Assembly (NCBI RefSeq): GCF_039536745.1
Contig: NZ_BAAAZE010000012.1
Span: 1-64,000 of the forward strand
Length of the DNA: 64,000 nt
DNA from: Actimicrobium antarcticum
GTDB taxonomy: Bacteria; Pseudomonadota; Gammaproteobacteria; Burkholderiales; Burkholderiaceae_D
Direction of reading: 5' to 3'
This document shows, in pieces, positions 34,102 through 43,187 of the stretch (within the stretch, counting starts at the first letter, position 1; each line of letters starts with the position of its first letter). A program made the translations under genes and the position numbers. The notes beneath the pieces are model-generated. The model worked only from the letters and a program-made list of their open reading frames with translations. It was not told the DNA's origin and did no database searches.

Positions 34102-36261
34102 ATGCCGGTACCGAACCTCCGCCTGACCCGAATTGCCTTCCTGGTTGCACAAAGCCTCCTCGTCGCCTCTGCCGCCCACGCACAAACTGCCACACTAACT
34201 ACCGAACAAACCTTGCCCCAAGTGGTAGTCTCCGAGACCGCTTTGCCACGTGATACCGGACGCAATGCCAGCGTGGGTGGATTCGGCACTGCGCCGCTGC
34301 TGCAAACGCCGGCAGCCGTCAGCGTCATCAGCCAGCAACAACTACAGGATCTGCAAATCCGTCGTATCGCCGATATCAGCCGGCTTGATGCCAGCCTGAA
34401 CGAAGCCTATAACGCAGTTGGTTACGCCGAACAATTTTCCATTCGCGGTTTCGCCCTCGACAATGCATCGAGCTACCGCAAGGATGGTTTGCCGATTGCG
34501 TCGGATGCAGCGATCCCGTTCGAGAACAAGGAACGGGTCGAAATCCTGAAAGGATTATCGGGACTGCAAGCCGGTATCTCGACCCCGGGCGGCATCATCG
34601 ATTTCATTACCAAGCGCCCCACCGCGACACCGCTGCGCTCCATCCTGCTGGAAGCCAGTGAACGCGGCACCGTCTACGGATCGGTCGACTTTGGCGGCAG
34701 GTTTGACGACAAGCGCTTCGGTTACCGGATCAACGCCGCCGCCGAAAAAATCCGCTCGTACGTCAAGGGTGCCGATGGCGAGCGCCAATTTGTGTCGGGC
34801 GCCTTCGACTGGCAGATTTCGCCCAAGGCATTGCTGCAGATCGACCTCGATACGCAGCACAAGTCCCAGCTCACGGCACCCGGCTTCCAGCTGCTCGGCG
34901 GCACCGACCTGCCCACCGGCGTTTCCGCCAAGACCATGCTCAACAACCAGCCCTGGAGCAAGCCGGTCGTGACCGACAGCACCAACGTTGGTCTGCGCTT
35001 TGACTACAAGTGGAACCAGGACTGGAGCAGCACCATCGCCGTCAACCGCCATCGCCTGCTGCGCGACGACTACGCCGCCTTCCCGTACGGTTGCGCATCC
35101 GCCGGGCTGTTCCCGGGTTTCTGTGCCAATGGCGACTACGACGTGTACGACTACCAGAGCACCGGCGAAGTAAAAACACTGCTATCGACAAAAGCCTCGC
35201 TGCAAGGCAAATTCGCCACCGGTGCCATCGTCCATCAGGTCACTCTGGGCATGGACACCTTGCGCCGCCGCGATGAATTTGGCGACTGTGTGTATGGCAC
35301 GCTGGATTGCGCCGGATCGATGGCCAATGGCACCAGCAATATCTATCAGCCTGTTGTGGTCCCGGCCTCCACCATTTCCACCGGCCCGGTCATGCTTCAG
35401 CGCAAAGGCAACGAGCAATCGCTGTTCGTGCAAGACATCCTGACGCTGTCGGAGCAAGTCAAACTGCATGCCGGCCTGCGCCACACCCAGATTGAACGTA
35501 CCCAGTTCGGCACCGCCTTCGAGCGCAGCTACGTGTTGCCATCGGTGGCGCTGGTAGTCAATCCGCTGGCCAACTGGACATTGTATGGCGCCTACTCGCA
35601 AGGTCTGGAACACGGTGGCGTCGCGCCGCTGCTGACCACGAACGCCAACCAGATTCTCGATCCCTCCAAATCGCGCCAGCAAGAACTCGGCGTCAAGGCA
35701 GAGCTGGCGGGCAACTGGCAAATGTCGGCAGCACTATTCCAGATCACCAAGCCGCTGGAATATACCAACAGCAGCTTCACGTACCTGCGCAATGGTGATG
35801 CCGTCCATCGCGGTGTGGAACTGGCAACCCAGGGCAAAATGACCCGTGACCTGACAATCGGGTTCAGCGCCACGGCCTTGCAGGCGCGCCAGCGCAATAC
35901 CGATGATGCGGCCCAGAACGACCAGCGCGTGACCAACGTGCCGGACTTCCGCTCGGCGCTGACGCTCGACTACGCGGTGCCCACCATCGCAGGCCTGAAG
36001 CTCAACGGCGCATGGAATTATTCCGGCAACAAGGTGTTCAGTCCTGACAGCGTGGCGCGCATCACGATCCCGTCGTATCACCTGTTCAACCTCGGCGCGC
36101 GCTACCTGACCTCGGTCAACGGCACGGCCACCACGCTGCGTGCCAACGTCGACAACGCGTTCGACAAGTTTTACTGGCGCGATGCGTCGTCGGCACTGGG
36201 CGGGTATTTGCTGGCTGGCGCGCCGAGGACCTTCAAGGTGTCGGCGCAGTTTGATTTTTAA
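34102..36261 (+). CDS. TPP-riboswitch-controlled TonB-dependent receptor (predicted thiamine uptake)
   Basis: This outer-membrane receptor of 719 residues starts at ATG 34102. It has a signal peptide (RIAFLVAQSLLVASAAHA), a TonB box-like LPQVVVSET, a plug domain (LLQTPAAVSVISQQQLQDLQIRRIADISRLDAS...EQFSIRGFALDN...VEILKGLSGLQAGISTPGGIIDFITKRP) and a beta barrel ending in FKVSAQFDF with the expected terminal aromatic residue. Sequence alone would label it a siderophore receptor. The TPP riboswitch in the leader instead predicts transport of thiamine or a precursor, as proposed for riboswitch-controlled TonB receptors in other proteobacteria. An in-frame start inside the riboswitch is rejected. 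Confidence 0.93.
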   Translation: MPVPNLRLTRIAFLVAQSLLVASAAHAQTATLTTEQTLPQVVVSETALPRDTGRNASVGGFGTAPLLQTPAAVSVISQQQLQDLQIRRIADISRLDASLNEAYNAVGYAEQFSIRGFALDNASSYRKDGLPIASDAAIPFENKERVEILKGLSGLQAGISTPGGIIDFITKRPTATPLRSILLEASERGTVYGSVDFGGRFDDKRFGYRINAAAEKIRSYVKGADGERQFVSGAFDWQISPKALLQIDLDTQHKSQLTAPGFQLLGGTDLPTGVSAKTMLNNQPWSKPVVTDSTNVGLRFDYKWNQDWSSTIAVNRHRLLRDDYAAFPYGCASAGLFPGFCANGDYDVYDYQSTGEVKTLLSTKASLQGKFATGAIVHQVTLGMDTLRRRDEFGDCVYGTLDCAGSMANGTSNIYQPVVVPASTISTGPVMLQRKGNEQSLFVQDILTLSEQVKLHAGLRHTQIERTQFGTAFERSYVLPSVALVVNPLANWTLYGAYSQGLEHGGVAPLLTTNANQILDPSKSRQQELGVKAELAGNWQMSAALFQITKPLEYTNSSFTYLRNGDAVHRGVELATQGKMTRDLTIGFSATALQARQRNTDDAAQNDQRVTNVPDFRSALTLDYAVPTIAGLKLNGAWNYSGNKVFSPDSVARITIPSYHLFNLGARYLTSVNGTATTLRANVDNAFDKFYWRDASSALGGYLLAGAPRTFKVSAQFDF

Positions 36262-36327
36262 TGTGACGTAAGCCGATGCAGCACGAGGATCACAGTGTGC
36301 CGCCGCTGTCGGCATGCTCAGGCACGG

Positions 36328-36360
36328 GCAAAAAAATGCGCGCCGTTCTGGCGCGCATTG
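36328..36360. terminator. Bidirectional hairpin between convergent genes
   Basis: ATGCGCGCC (36334-36342) pairs with GGCGCGCAT (36348-36356) around GTTCT. The A-run at 36328-36334 becomes a U-run on the minus strand, so it should be a good terminator for the gene at 36421 and a weaker one for the receptor gene. Confidence 0.8.
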
Positions 36361-36420
36361 TTTGATTCAGGTGCCGTCACCGACACCGTACCTCATTACC
36401 GCCGATTGACTGCAGTCGGC

Positions 36421-36810
36421 TTATTTGTTCGTATTCTTGTGGCTTTGGCGACCAGCTTCGACGTGCTGCTCGTGCGTACCGCCGCGTGAGCTACCCTGGC
36501 TACCGGATCGGCTGCCTTCCCCGCTGTCGGACTGTTTGTTGTCGCCCTTGTTGCTTTGACGACCAGCATCGGTCTGCTGATCGGAAGTCCCGCTGCGGGA
36601 AACACCGCTGGATTTTTCCGAACTGCCCGATTGGCTACCGCTGGTATCGGATTGCCTGTTGTCGTTCTTGTGGCTTTGGCGGCCGGATTCGACATGCTGC
36701 TCATGCGATCCGCCTTGCGTGCCAGAACTGCGACCAGAACCACCCTGTTCCCTGCCCTGCATCGCGTCCATCTCCTCTTGTGACTGCTTACCTTTTTGGT
36801 TCGTCGACAT
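36421..36810 (-). CDS. Disordered, repeat-containing stress-type protein
   Basis: The 129-residue protein is almost entirely Gly, Ser, Gln, Asn, Lys and His and should be intrinsically disordered. It has three imperfect repeats of the form GGSHEQHVESGRQSHKNDN (about residues 33-52, 74-93 and 110-128; the middle one is diverged to TSDQQTDAGRQSNKGDN). The pattern recalls glycine-rich bacterial general-stress proteins such as KGG/GsiB-type hydrophilins, but I cannot assign it firmly. AAGGAG six bases before the ATG at 36810 fixes the start. No membrane segment or signal peptide is visible. Confidence 0.75.
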   Translation of the reverse strand: MSTNQKGKQSQEEMDAMQGREQGGSGRSSGTQGGSHEQHVESGRQSHKNDNRQSDTSGSQSGSSEKSSGVSRSGTSDQQTDAGRQSNKGDNKQSDSGEGSRSGSQGSSRGGTHEQHVEAGRQSHKNTNK

Positions 36811-36972
36811 TACCATCTCCTTCGAGTTGAGTTAAGAGTTCACGGTAAAAGGGAGGTGGTCAACCAGGTGACCGGACTCCGCTGGACCGGATGGCAACCC
36901 GTCAAGGCAGCGCCATCGGTAGCGATACTAGGCGCTGGTTTTGGGGGTCGCTATCGGAGAACAGGACAAACC

Positions 36973-36991
36973 CGTGTCAGAAAATGACACG
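36973..36991 (-). terminator. Weak hairpin after the second GGDEF-EAL gene
   Basis: CGTGTCA pairs with TGACACG around GAAAA, about 60 bases past the stop of the minus-strand gene. There is only a short T-rich tail, so termination is a guess. Confidence 0.35.
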
Positions 36992-37052
36992 TCGAATGAA
37001 AGAATCGGTGAAGTTCTTTTGAGGAATTTACCGCAGGACAATGTCAAGGTTC

Positions 37053-39392
37053 TCAGAGATTTTCGACCTGCAACACAGGCCCGCAAATTGCCAGCGAGCC
37101 GGCCGTTAATGCACGCACAAATTCGTCTGGTGCCAGTGGTCGATAAAACAGGTAGCCCTGCGCGATGTCACATCCCTGACTTTGTAAAACGCGCAATTGG
37201 GCAAGCGTTTCGACGCCTTCCGCGACCACCTGCATCCCGAGCGCGTGCGCCATGTCGATAATGGTCTTGGCGACCGAGCGGTCATCAGGCTGATCGGTCA
37301 GTCCGTCGATAAAACTGCGATCAACCTTCAATTCCCCGATCGGCAATTTGCGCAAGTAGGCCAATGACGAATAACCGGTACCAAAGTCATCCACGCTCAA
37401 GGTAACGCCCATCGATTCGAGTTGCAGAAGCCGTTCGCGGACCTGATCGACACGCTCCATCAGCGCGCTTTCGGTCAGCTCGATACTGATGCTGTAAGCC
37501 GGCACGCCGGAGCTGGCGATCACGGCGGCAATGTTATCCACGAAGCGCGGTTCGCGCAGCTGATGTGCGGACACATTGATGGCGATGGGCGGCACCGCAA
37601 TGCCCATCGATCGCCAACACGCAATCTGTCCTGACACCATCTCGAAGACACGGCTGCCGAGGATGGAAATCAGACCGCAGCCTTCGGCCACAGGAATAAA
37701 TTGCGCTGGCGCTACCTCTCCCAGAACCGGATCGTGCCACCGCACCAGTGCCTCGGCACCAATGATCGCACCGGTCGCCAGGTGGATCTTGGGTTGATAC
37801 TCCATGCGCAAGCACCCGCCTATCAGTGCCAACCGCAAACTGGTCTCCAGCGCCATGCGTTGCATGATCAGGACTTTCATGTGATTGGCAAAAAACTGGT
37901 ACTGATTGCGGCCGTCGTCTTTTGCGCTGTACATCGCGGTATCGGCATTTTTCAGCAAACTCACGGAGTCGTTGCCGTCTTCCGGAAACATGCTGATGCC
38001 AATACTGGCCGACACGAACAGGGTGTTCTCATTGACCTGGAATACCGTTGCCATGAAGTCGACAATGCGCGCAGCCACGACATGGACATCGTCCACCGAC
38101 ACATTGCTCAGCACTGCCACAAATTCATCCCCGCCGAGGCGCGCCAGCGTGTCGGAATCACGCACGCTTTTTTTCAACCTTTCTGTCGCTTGCTTTAACA
38201 GCATGTCTCCGACGTCATGACCAAGGCTGTCATTGATGTTCTTGAAATTATCGAGATCAATGAACAGTACCGCTACCCGGTGGTCACCGCGTCGTGCCTG
38301 GCAAATCGCATGGTCCAGACGGTCGGAAAGCAATGTCCGGTTGGGTAACCCGGTCAATGCGTCGTGGGTAGCGAGAAACTCGATCCGGCGCTGTGACTCC
38401 CGGACATGCGTGATGTCACGCGAGATTGAGACGTAATTGACGAGGTCGCCAGCATCATCCTTGACCGCATTGATGGTCAGCCATTCAGGATAAATTTCGC
38501 CATTCTTGCGGCGGTTAATGATTTCGCCTTGCCAGGCACCGTCGTTGCGCAAGCCCCGCCACATGTGTTCAAAAAACTCCGGCGCGTGCTGACCGGACTG
38601 CAGAATGCGTGGCGTTTTTCCGATGACATCGTCGATGGTGTAATGCGTAATTCTTGTGAAGGCCGCATTGACCGTAAGGATGACGGCATGGGGGTCGGTG
38701 ATGACGATGGCTTCGCCGGAACGATCAAATACTTTGGCAGCAAGCCGGAGCTGTTCGTCGGCGTGCCGTTTCAGGCTGCTGTCGCTGGCCTGGGTGCACA
38801 CCGATGTGACGACACCGTCAAGATCGAACAACGGAAAGCGCATACTCTCCAGCCTGACCGCACGACCACCGATCGTGACGTCGTCGAATGAGTGCGTCAC
38901 GCCTGCACTGGCGATCGTCTCCAGGTCGCAGCCACGCAATACCTGACCAATGTCTGCACCAAAGAGCTGATGATCGGTTTTGCCAATGACCGTGGCCGCA
39001 TCGACATCGAACAATTCTTCGAAGCAGCGGTTGACGAACTCGTATCGACCTGCCACATCTTTCAGCATCACGATCGATGCTGAATGGTTCATGATGGCCA
39101 GCAAGCGTCCTTCGCTTTCCCGGATTTTCTCTTGTACCGACGCGAGTTCGGCCGACTTGGTTTTGCTTACCTCGATGACGTTGGTCAATATCCGGATAAT
39201 CCCCTCCAGTTCTTTATGTGAATCTGGGAGGCGCTCCGGTTGCGCTACCGGTTTCGTGGAAGTGATGGGGCTGTTCGCCGGATCGGGTACGCCGTGACTG
39301 AACGGTCCGGCGAGCCCCGGCGTGGACACGGCGCCGGCAACGTTTTCGCTGCTCTCGATAATTGCCTGAACTCTTTTCATGATGTCGCTCAT
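37053..39392 (-). CDS. PAS-PAS-GGDEF-EAL cyclic-di-GMP protein
   Basis: The 779-residue protein has a Pro/Ser-rich N-terminus, a short coiled coil (residues about 55-95), two PAS domains (about 95-215 and 225-345), a GGDEF domain and an EAL domain. The diguanylate cyclase motif is RLGGDEFVAVL with an intact RDSD inhibitory site before it. The phosphodiesterase domain has the canonical GAEALVRW, INVSAHQL, ELTESAL, SVDDFGTGYSSL and KVDRSFID. Both activities may be functional. No membrane helices are seen. It is transcribed alone. Confidence 0.95.
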   Translation of the reverse strand: MSDIMKRVQAIIESSENVAGAVSTPGLAGPFSHGVPDPANSPITSTKPVAQPERLPDSHKELEGIIRILTNVIEVSKTKSAELASVQEKIRESEGRLLAIMNHSASIVMLKDVAGRYEFVNRCFEELFDVDAATVIGKTDHQLFGADIGQVLRGCDLETIASAGVTHSFDDVTIGGRAVRLESMRFPLFDLDGVVTSVCTQASDSSLKRHADEQLRLAAKVFDRSGEAIVITDPHAVILTVNAAFTRITHYTIDDVIGKTPRILQSGQHAPEFFEHMWRGLRNDGAWQGEIINRRKNGEIYPEWLTINAVKDDAGDLVNYVSISRDITHVRESQRRIEFLATHDALTGLPNRTLLSDRLDHAICQARRGDHRVAVLFIDLDNFKNINDSLGHDVGDMLLKQATERLKKSVRDSDTLARLGGDEFVAVLSNVSVDDVHVVAARIVDFMATVFQVNENTLFVSASIGISMFPEDGNDSVSLLKNADTAMYSAKDDGRNQYQFFANHMKVLIMQRMALETSLRLALIGGCLRMEYQPKIHLATGAIIGAEALVRWHDPVLGEVAPAQFIPVAEGCGLISILGSRVFEMVSGQIACWRSMGIAVPPIAINVSAHQLREPRFVDNIAAVIASSGVPAYSISIELTESALMERVDQVRERLLQLESMGVTLSVDDFGTGYSSLAYLRKLPIGELKVDRSFIDGLTDQPDDRSVAKTIIDMAHALGMQVVAEGVETLAQLRVLQSQGCDIAQGYLFYRPLAPDEFVRALTAGSLAICGPVLQVENL

Positions 39393-39652
39393 GGCGTACG
39401 GCGCTCCCTGTCTTCGTGCCGACAGCAGGTGCGATTTGTACCGAACCGGGATGAAAACCTGGTTTAGATCGTCACTCGCCTTGTATCAGCATTGCTTTTT
39501 GGTATGCACTGAAGATAACCCAGAGTAACAATCCATTGCAATCGACTTGGCCGACTTTTTAATTTATTTAAAATTTACGGGCGTGTTTTTGGAATTTGTG
39601 GAAAAACACCGACGCAGCCTGGACGAATTGCTTATCCCATCACAGAAACCGA

Positions 39653-40177
39653 TCACTTGCCTGCCGATATCTCCAGCAACCGATCCGCCTCAACGAGCCG
39701 TTTTTCCAGCGTTCCCGACAACAAATGAAAACCCGAACCAGTAGACATCAACTGCGCAATCAGGCACTGATGCACGGTATCGCGCACGTCAGCCGATTCG
39801 CGCTGCAACCCATCGGCGATCCAGGGTGTATCCGGCGCGGTGACGAAGGTTAGTGCATAACGCCGGCTGGCAGCCAAGGCTGCGAGCGCGGCATCAACAC
39901 GGCCAAAATAGAATTGGCTGTACAGCGCCGTCATCAATGGCGTGGTATCACAGAACAGCCAGCGGTTGGCGTCTCGTGCAAACGTGTCTTCACGTGCAAC
40001 CTGACGACTGGCGATCAGAAATTGCTCGTCTTCGTGTGGCGTGCGCTGATGCATATCGACGAATTCGCGCAGGTATTCGGGCACCCACAGCGTTTGATGG
40101 CGCGTGGCCAGTGCCGCCGCCAGCGTTGATTTCCCGGTCGACTCGGCACCCAGGATCGCTATCGCTGCCACCCTCAC
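39653..40177 (-). CDS. NadR-like AAA ATPase / nicotinamide riboside kinase-type protein
   Basis: The 174-residue protein has a P-loop GAESTGKSTL near residue 10 and the VPEYLREFVD and FCDTTPLMTALYS segments typical of the kinase domain of NadR, which phosphorylates nicotinamide riboside. The GTG start at 40177 overlaps the pnuC stop as GTGA, so the two are translationally coupled. With PnuC it would take up a vitamin-type nucleoside and trap it by phosphorylation. The nucleotidyl-transferase half of full-length NadR is missing, as in many stand-alone kinases. A thiamine-related role is an alternative given the nearby TPP-controlled receptor. Confidence 0.85.
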   Translation of the reverse strand: MRVAAIAILGAESTGKSTLAAALATRHQTLWVPEYLREFVDMHQRTPHEDEQFLIASRQVAREDTFARDANRWLFCDTTPLMTALYSQFYFGRVDAALAALAASRRYALTFVTAPDTPWIADGLQRESADVRDTVHQCLIAQLMSTGSGFHLLSGTLEKRLVEADRLLEISAGK

Positions 40178-40758
40178 AATGTCTTGCGCCAGGTGCGCAA
40201 ACCAATCACCGCCATCACGACGAAAATGCCATACAAGATTGCCGTCAACGCCAACCCCTTGTAGAGATACAACGCAATGTATAACAGGTCGACGACGATC
40301 CAGACATGCCAGTTTTCCAGCTTCTTGCGCGACAGCAGCCATTGTCCAAGCAAGCTGCCAGCGGTCAGGAAGCCGTCTGCGTACGGGACATCGGTATCGG
40401 TAAACGAGGTCAGGAACAGCGACAGGATGGCGAACCCTGCCAGCCATGCCAGGCCGGAACGCAGCCAGCCTCGCGGCGACAGGCTGGTGACGGTCAATGG
40501 CGACTGCGCCACGCCGCCATACAGCCACTGATACCAGCCCCATACCGAGAGAACAATGAACACGACCTGCAGTCCGGCATCGCCATACAACCGGGACTGC
40601 AGAAAAACGGCGGCATACGTGCCCGACGAAATAATCGAAAACAGCCAGCCCCAGTGGTTCTGGCGTATGGTCAAAAGGACCGTAATCAGTGCAAGAATGA
40701 ACGAAACCAGTTCGAGCGGTGCTGTGGTCAAACCGAATAACTGGAGTGGATCGTTCAT
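40174..40758 (-). CDS. pnuC: PnuC-family vitamin transporter
   Basis: The 194-residue inner-membrane protein has seven or so hydrophobic helices. The family pattern is visible in the N-terminal LELVSFILALITVLLTIRQN, the WGWLFSIISSGTYAAVF helix, VVFIVLSVWGWYQWLYGG and the C-terminal NWHVWIVVDLLYIALYLYKGL. PnuC facilitates diffusion of nicotinamide riboside; the PnuT subgroup carries thiamine. The coupled NadR-like kinase favours nicotinamide riboside. The ATG at 40758 gives the family-standard N-terminus, and a 77-residue longer reading is rejected. Confidence 0.92.
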   Translation of the reverse strand: MNDPLQLFGLTTAPLELVSFILALITVLLTIRQNHWGWLFSIISSGTYAAVFLQSRLYGDAGLQVVFIVLSVWGWYQWLYGGVAQSPLTVTSLSPRGWLRSGLAWLAGFAILSLFLTSFTDTDVPYADGFLTAGSLLGQWLLSRKKLENWHVWIVVDLLYIALYLYKGLALTAILYGIFVVMAVIGLRTWRKTL

Positions 40759-40991
40759 GAAGGAGCGTCGGAAACGTAACGCGACAGTATAGGGCAGCGG
40801 CCTGTATTGCGGCTCGCTGCGCAACAGCCTTTTACCTGCTGAACATGACTGGCAGCAGCACCCGAACACCATCAGGAGACAACTATTACTTTCCACATGG
40901 AAATAACCGTAAGGCTGATGCATAATCAGTCCAACGACTCTTAATCGACTTTCATACCGCCATTCAAACAATGTCCGCTGGAACTCCACCC

Positions 40992-43187
40992 ATGGCGTCC
41001 AATACCAGCCCTGACGCAGCCTCTTTTCCGCCGGTTACGCACAGGCGGCGCAGTGACGTCCTGTCGACGCTGGTCCCGGTCGTCATTGGCATGGTCGATG
41101 CGCAATTTTCAGCCTTCACGGAACACCTGTCCGCCACCTTGATGGAACTCTCGGAGAGTAGCGGCGATGCCCGGGAAGCCAACCTTTGCTTCAATCTCGC
41201 CAACCTGCTGACGAACAATCGCTATGCGTTTTTGCATATTGCATCGGACCGGCTGGAACAGGCACTGAAACAGGAAATCACGCTGCTCGAAAATGGTGCA
41301 GGACAAGCGGTATCGCGCCGTGCGGGTGACATGTCGCTGGTGCCGTACGCCGAAATGGATAACAAGGTGCTGCTGGGTGTCAGTGCCCGCCTGTTCGACA
41401 TCGACAATGCCGGACAGCTGGCAGCGCTCAACAGCAGGCTTGCCATCCTGCTCCAGCGCGATGCGATCAATGTGGCGCAGAATCCGTTTCGTCCCGAGGT
41501 ATTTCTTGGTGCTGTACATGCGGCATGGAACGAGTTCGTGCCATCGTCGGAATCTGCCATTGCGATCCTGCCTTTGCTGCGCCCGGGCGTATTCCTCGAT
41601 TTGCCACCCATCATCAAGGCGCTCAACGATACCCTGATCGCCCGTGGCGTATTGCCTGAACTGATCGACGTCTATCAGATTCGCAAATCTGGTGGTCACC
41701 CCGGCACCGCCTCTCGCGAAGCAGACCAGGCAGCGCTGAAGCAGCAACTGCGTCACCTGTTCGATGCAGCCGACATCGGCGATCATCAAGGTACCAGCGG
41801 TATCAGCGGAACAGGCGGCACGAACATCACCGCTCAACCAGACTGGTCGGCAAGTCGCGTTGCCGGTGATTCGTTGTTGGGTCAGTTGCAGCAACATCAG
41901 GCACTGCCAGCAGCGCAACGGCACCCGGCGCGCAATCAGCTGTCGCGCATCAAGGCAGATGCGCCGGCCGGCAGCTTGAGCCGTACCGATGAAACGACAA
42001 TAGACTTGCTGGTTCAGGTATTCGACAGCGTATTCCGGGACCAGTACGTTCCCACCGAAATCAAGGAACTGATCAGCCTGCTGCAAGTACCGGTACTTCA
42101 GGAGGCATTACGCGACAAGGAATTCTTTTATAGCGAAGATCATCCGGCACGAAAGCTGATCGACTTGCTGACCCGTTCCGGCATGGTGTGGGATCGGGCC
42201 AAAGGTGCCGATGATCCGTTGTTCGTGACGATCAAGAACAGTATCGAACGCCTGAGCGAGAACGATCTGCCCGACCCGGGCAACCGTTTTGCCGAGGCCA
42301 CCGGCAATCTGACTGCCTACATCGCCCACGACGAGGCGACCGCTGCCGGCGCGCTTGAAGCGCCTATCCACGAGGCGCTGCAGACCGAAAAAATCCGTAG
42401 CGCCACCCGCTCGGCCCAACAGGATGTGGCAGTACGCATCAATACCGGCGAAGTCGCGCCATTCGTCGAAGCTTTCCTGGAGAGCCGGTGGGTGCCGGTA
42501 TTGACGCTGGCGCACAGCATCAAAAATGACAAGCCGGACGTGCTGACCAGTGCGATCAGGACGATGGATGATCTGCTCTGGAGCATCAAGCCCAAGATCA
42601 CACCCGGCCATCGCAAGGAACTGATCGCGCGCCTGCCTGCGATTTTGTCGATGCTCAACAAATGGCTCAACATCATCAAGTGGGAAGACGCCGACCGGCT
42701 GCAGTTTTTTGCCGATCTGGCGGAATGCCATGCTTCGATCGTGCGGGCGCCGCTGGAACTGTCACCCGAACGCCAGGTAGAAATTGCCGTCGAGGTAGCC
42801 AGAAAAGCTGCCGAGCGCCGCATCGAAATCAAGGCCCGCGAACAAACGCAGGCCGAGCCGGAACCGGATCAGTTTGTCGATGAGGTGGAGCAATTGCGAC
42901 GCGGCGCGTGGCTCGAATTCGACCAGGCATCGGCAGATCCGAAACACGTCAGGCTGGCCTGGGTCAGCCCGTTACGCACCCTGTATATTTTTTCAACCCG
43001 GGAACGCCAGGAAGCGTTTTCGATGTCAGCCGACGATCTCGCTACTGCATTTCGCGCAGGCAGCGCCCGCGAAGTGCATGTCGACGGCGCGGTGCAGCGT
43101 GCTCTGGCAAATGCGCTGATGCATACTCCGGCCATCAGCGCCCCGCTGCTCGCCGAGACTCAGGCCTCGGCCGAGGACAACGCCTGA
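40992..43187 (+). CDS. DUF1631 family protein
   Basis: This protein of about 731 residues belongs to the DUF1631 family, common in beta- and gammaproteobacteria and of unknown function. It is largely helical and soluble, without membrane segments. The C-terminal part (WLEFDQASADPKHVRLAWVSPLRTLYIFSTRERQEAFSMSADDLATAFRAG) resembles a PilZ-like beta domain, which is suggestive given two c-di-GMP enzymes nearby. This is an inference. GGA upstream favours the ATG at 40992; an in-frame ATG at 40971 is possible. The 3' end overlaps the convergent transglutaminase gene by 28 bases. Confidence 0.85.
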   Translation: MASNTSPDAASFPPVTHRRRSDVLSTLVPVVIGMVDAQFSAFTEHLSATLMELSESSGDAREANLCFNLANLLTNNRYAFLHIASDRLEQALKQEITLLENGAGQAVSRRAGDMSLVPYAEMDNKVLLGVSARLFDIDNAGQLAALNSRLAILLQRDAINVAQNPFRPEVFLGAVHAAWNEFVPSSESAIAILPLLRPGVFLDLPPIIKALNDTLIARGVLPELIDVYQIRKSGGHPGTASREADQAALKQQLRHLFDAADIGDHQGTSGISGTGGTNITAQPDWSASRVAGDSLLGQLQQHQALPAAQRHPARNQLSRIKADAPAGSLSRTDETTIDLLVQVFDSVFRDQYVPTEIKELISLLQVPVLQEALRDKEFFYSEDHPARKLIDLLTRSGMVWDRAKGADDPLFVTIKNSIERLSENDLPDPGNRFAEATGNLTAYIAHDEATAAGALEAPIHEALQTEKIRSATRSAQQDVAVRINTGEVAPFVEAFLESRWVPVLTLAHSIKNDKPDVLTSAIRTMDDLLWSIKPKITPGHRKELIARLPAILSMLNKWLNIIKWEDADRLQFFADLAECHASIVRAPLELSPERQVEIAVEVARKAAERRIEIKAREQTQAEPEPDQFVDEVEQLRRGAWLEFDQASADPKHVRLAWVSPLRTLYIFSTRERQEAFSMSADDLATAFRAGSAREVHVDGAVQRALANALMHTPAISAPLLAETQASAEDNA

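Noticed and set aside
41109..42086. 325-codon open frame antisense to the DUF1631 gene
   Set aside because: It has no start context and no recognisable protein; shadow of the plus-strand gene.
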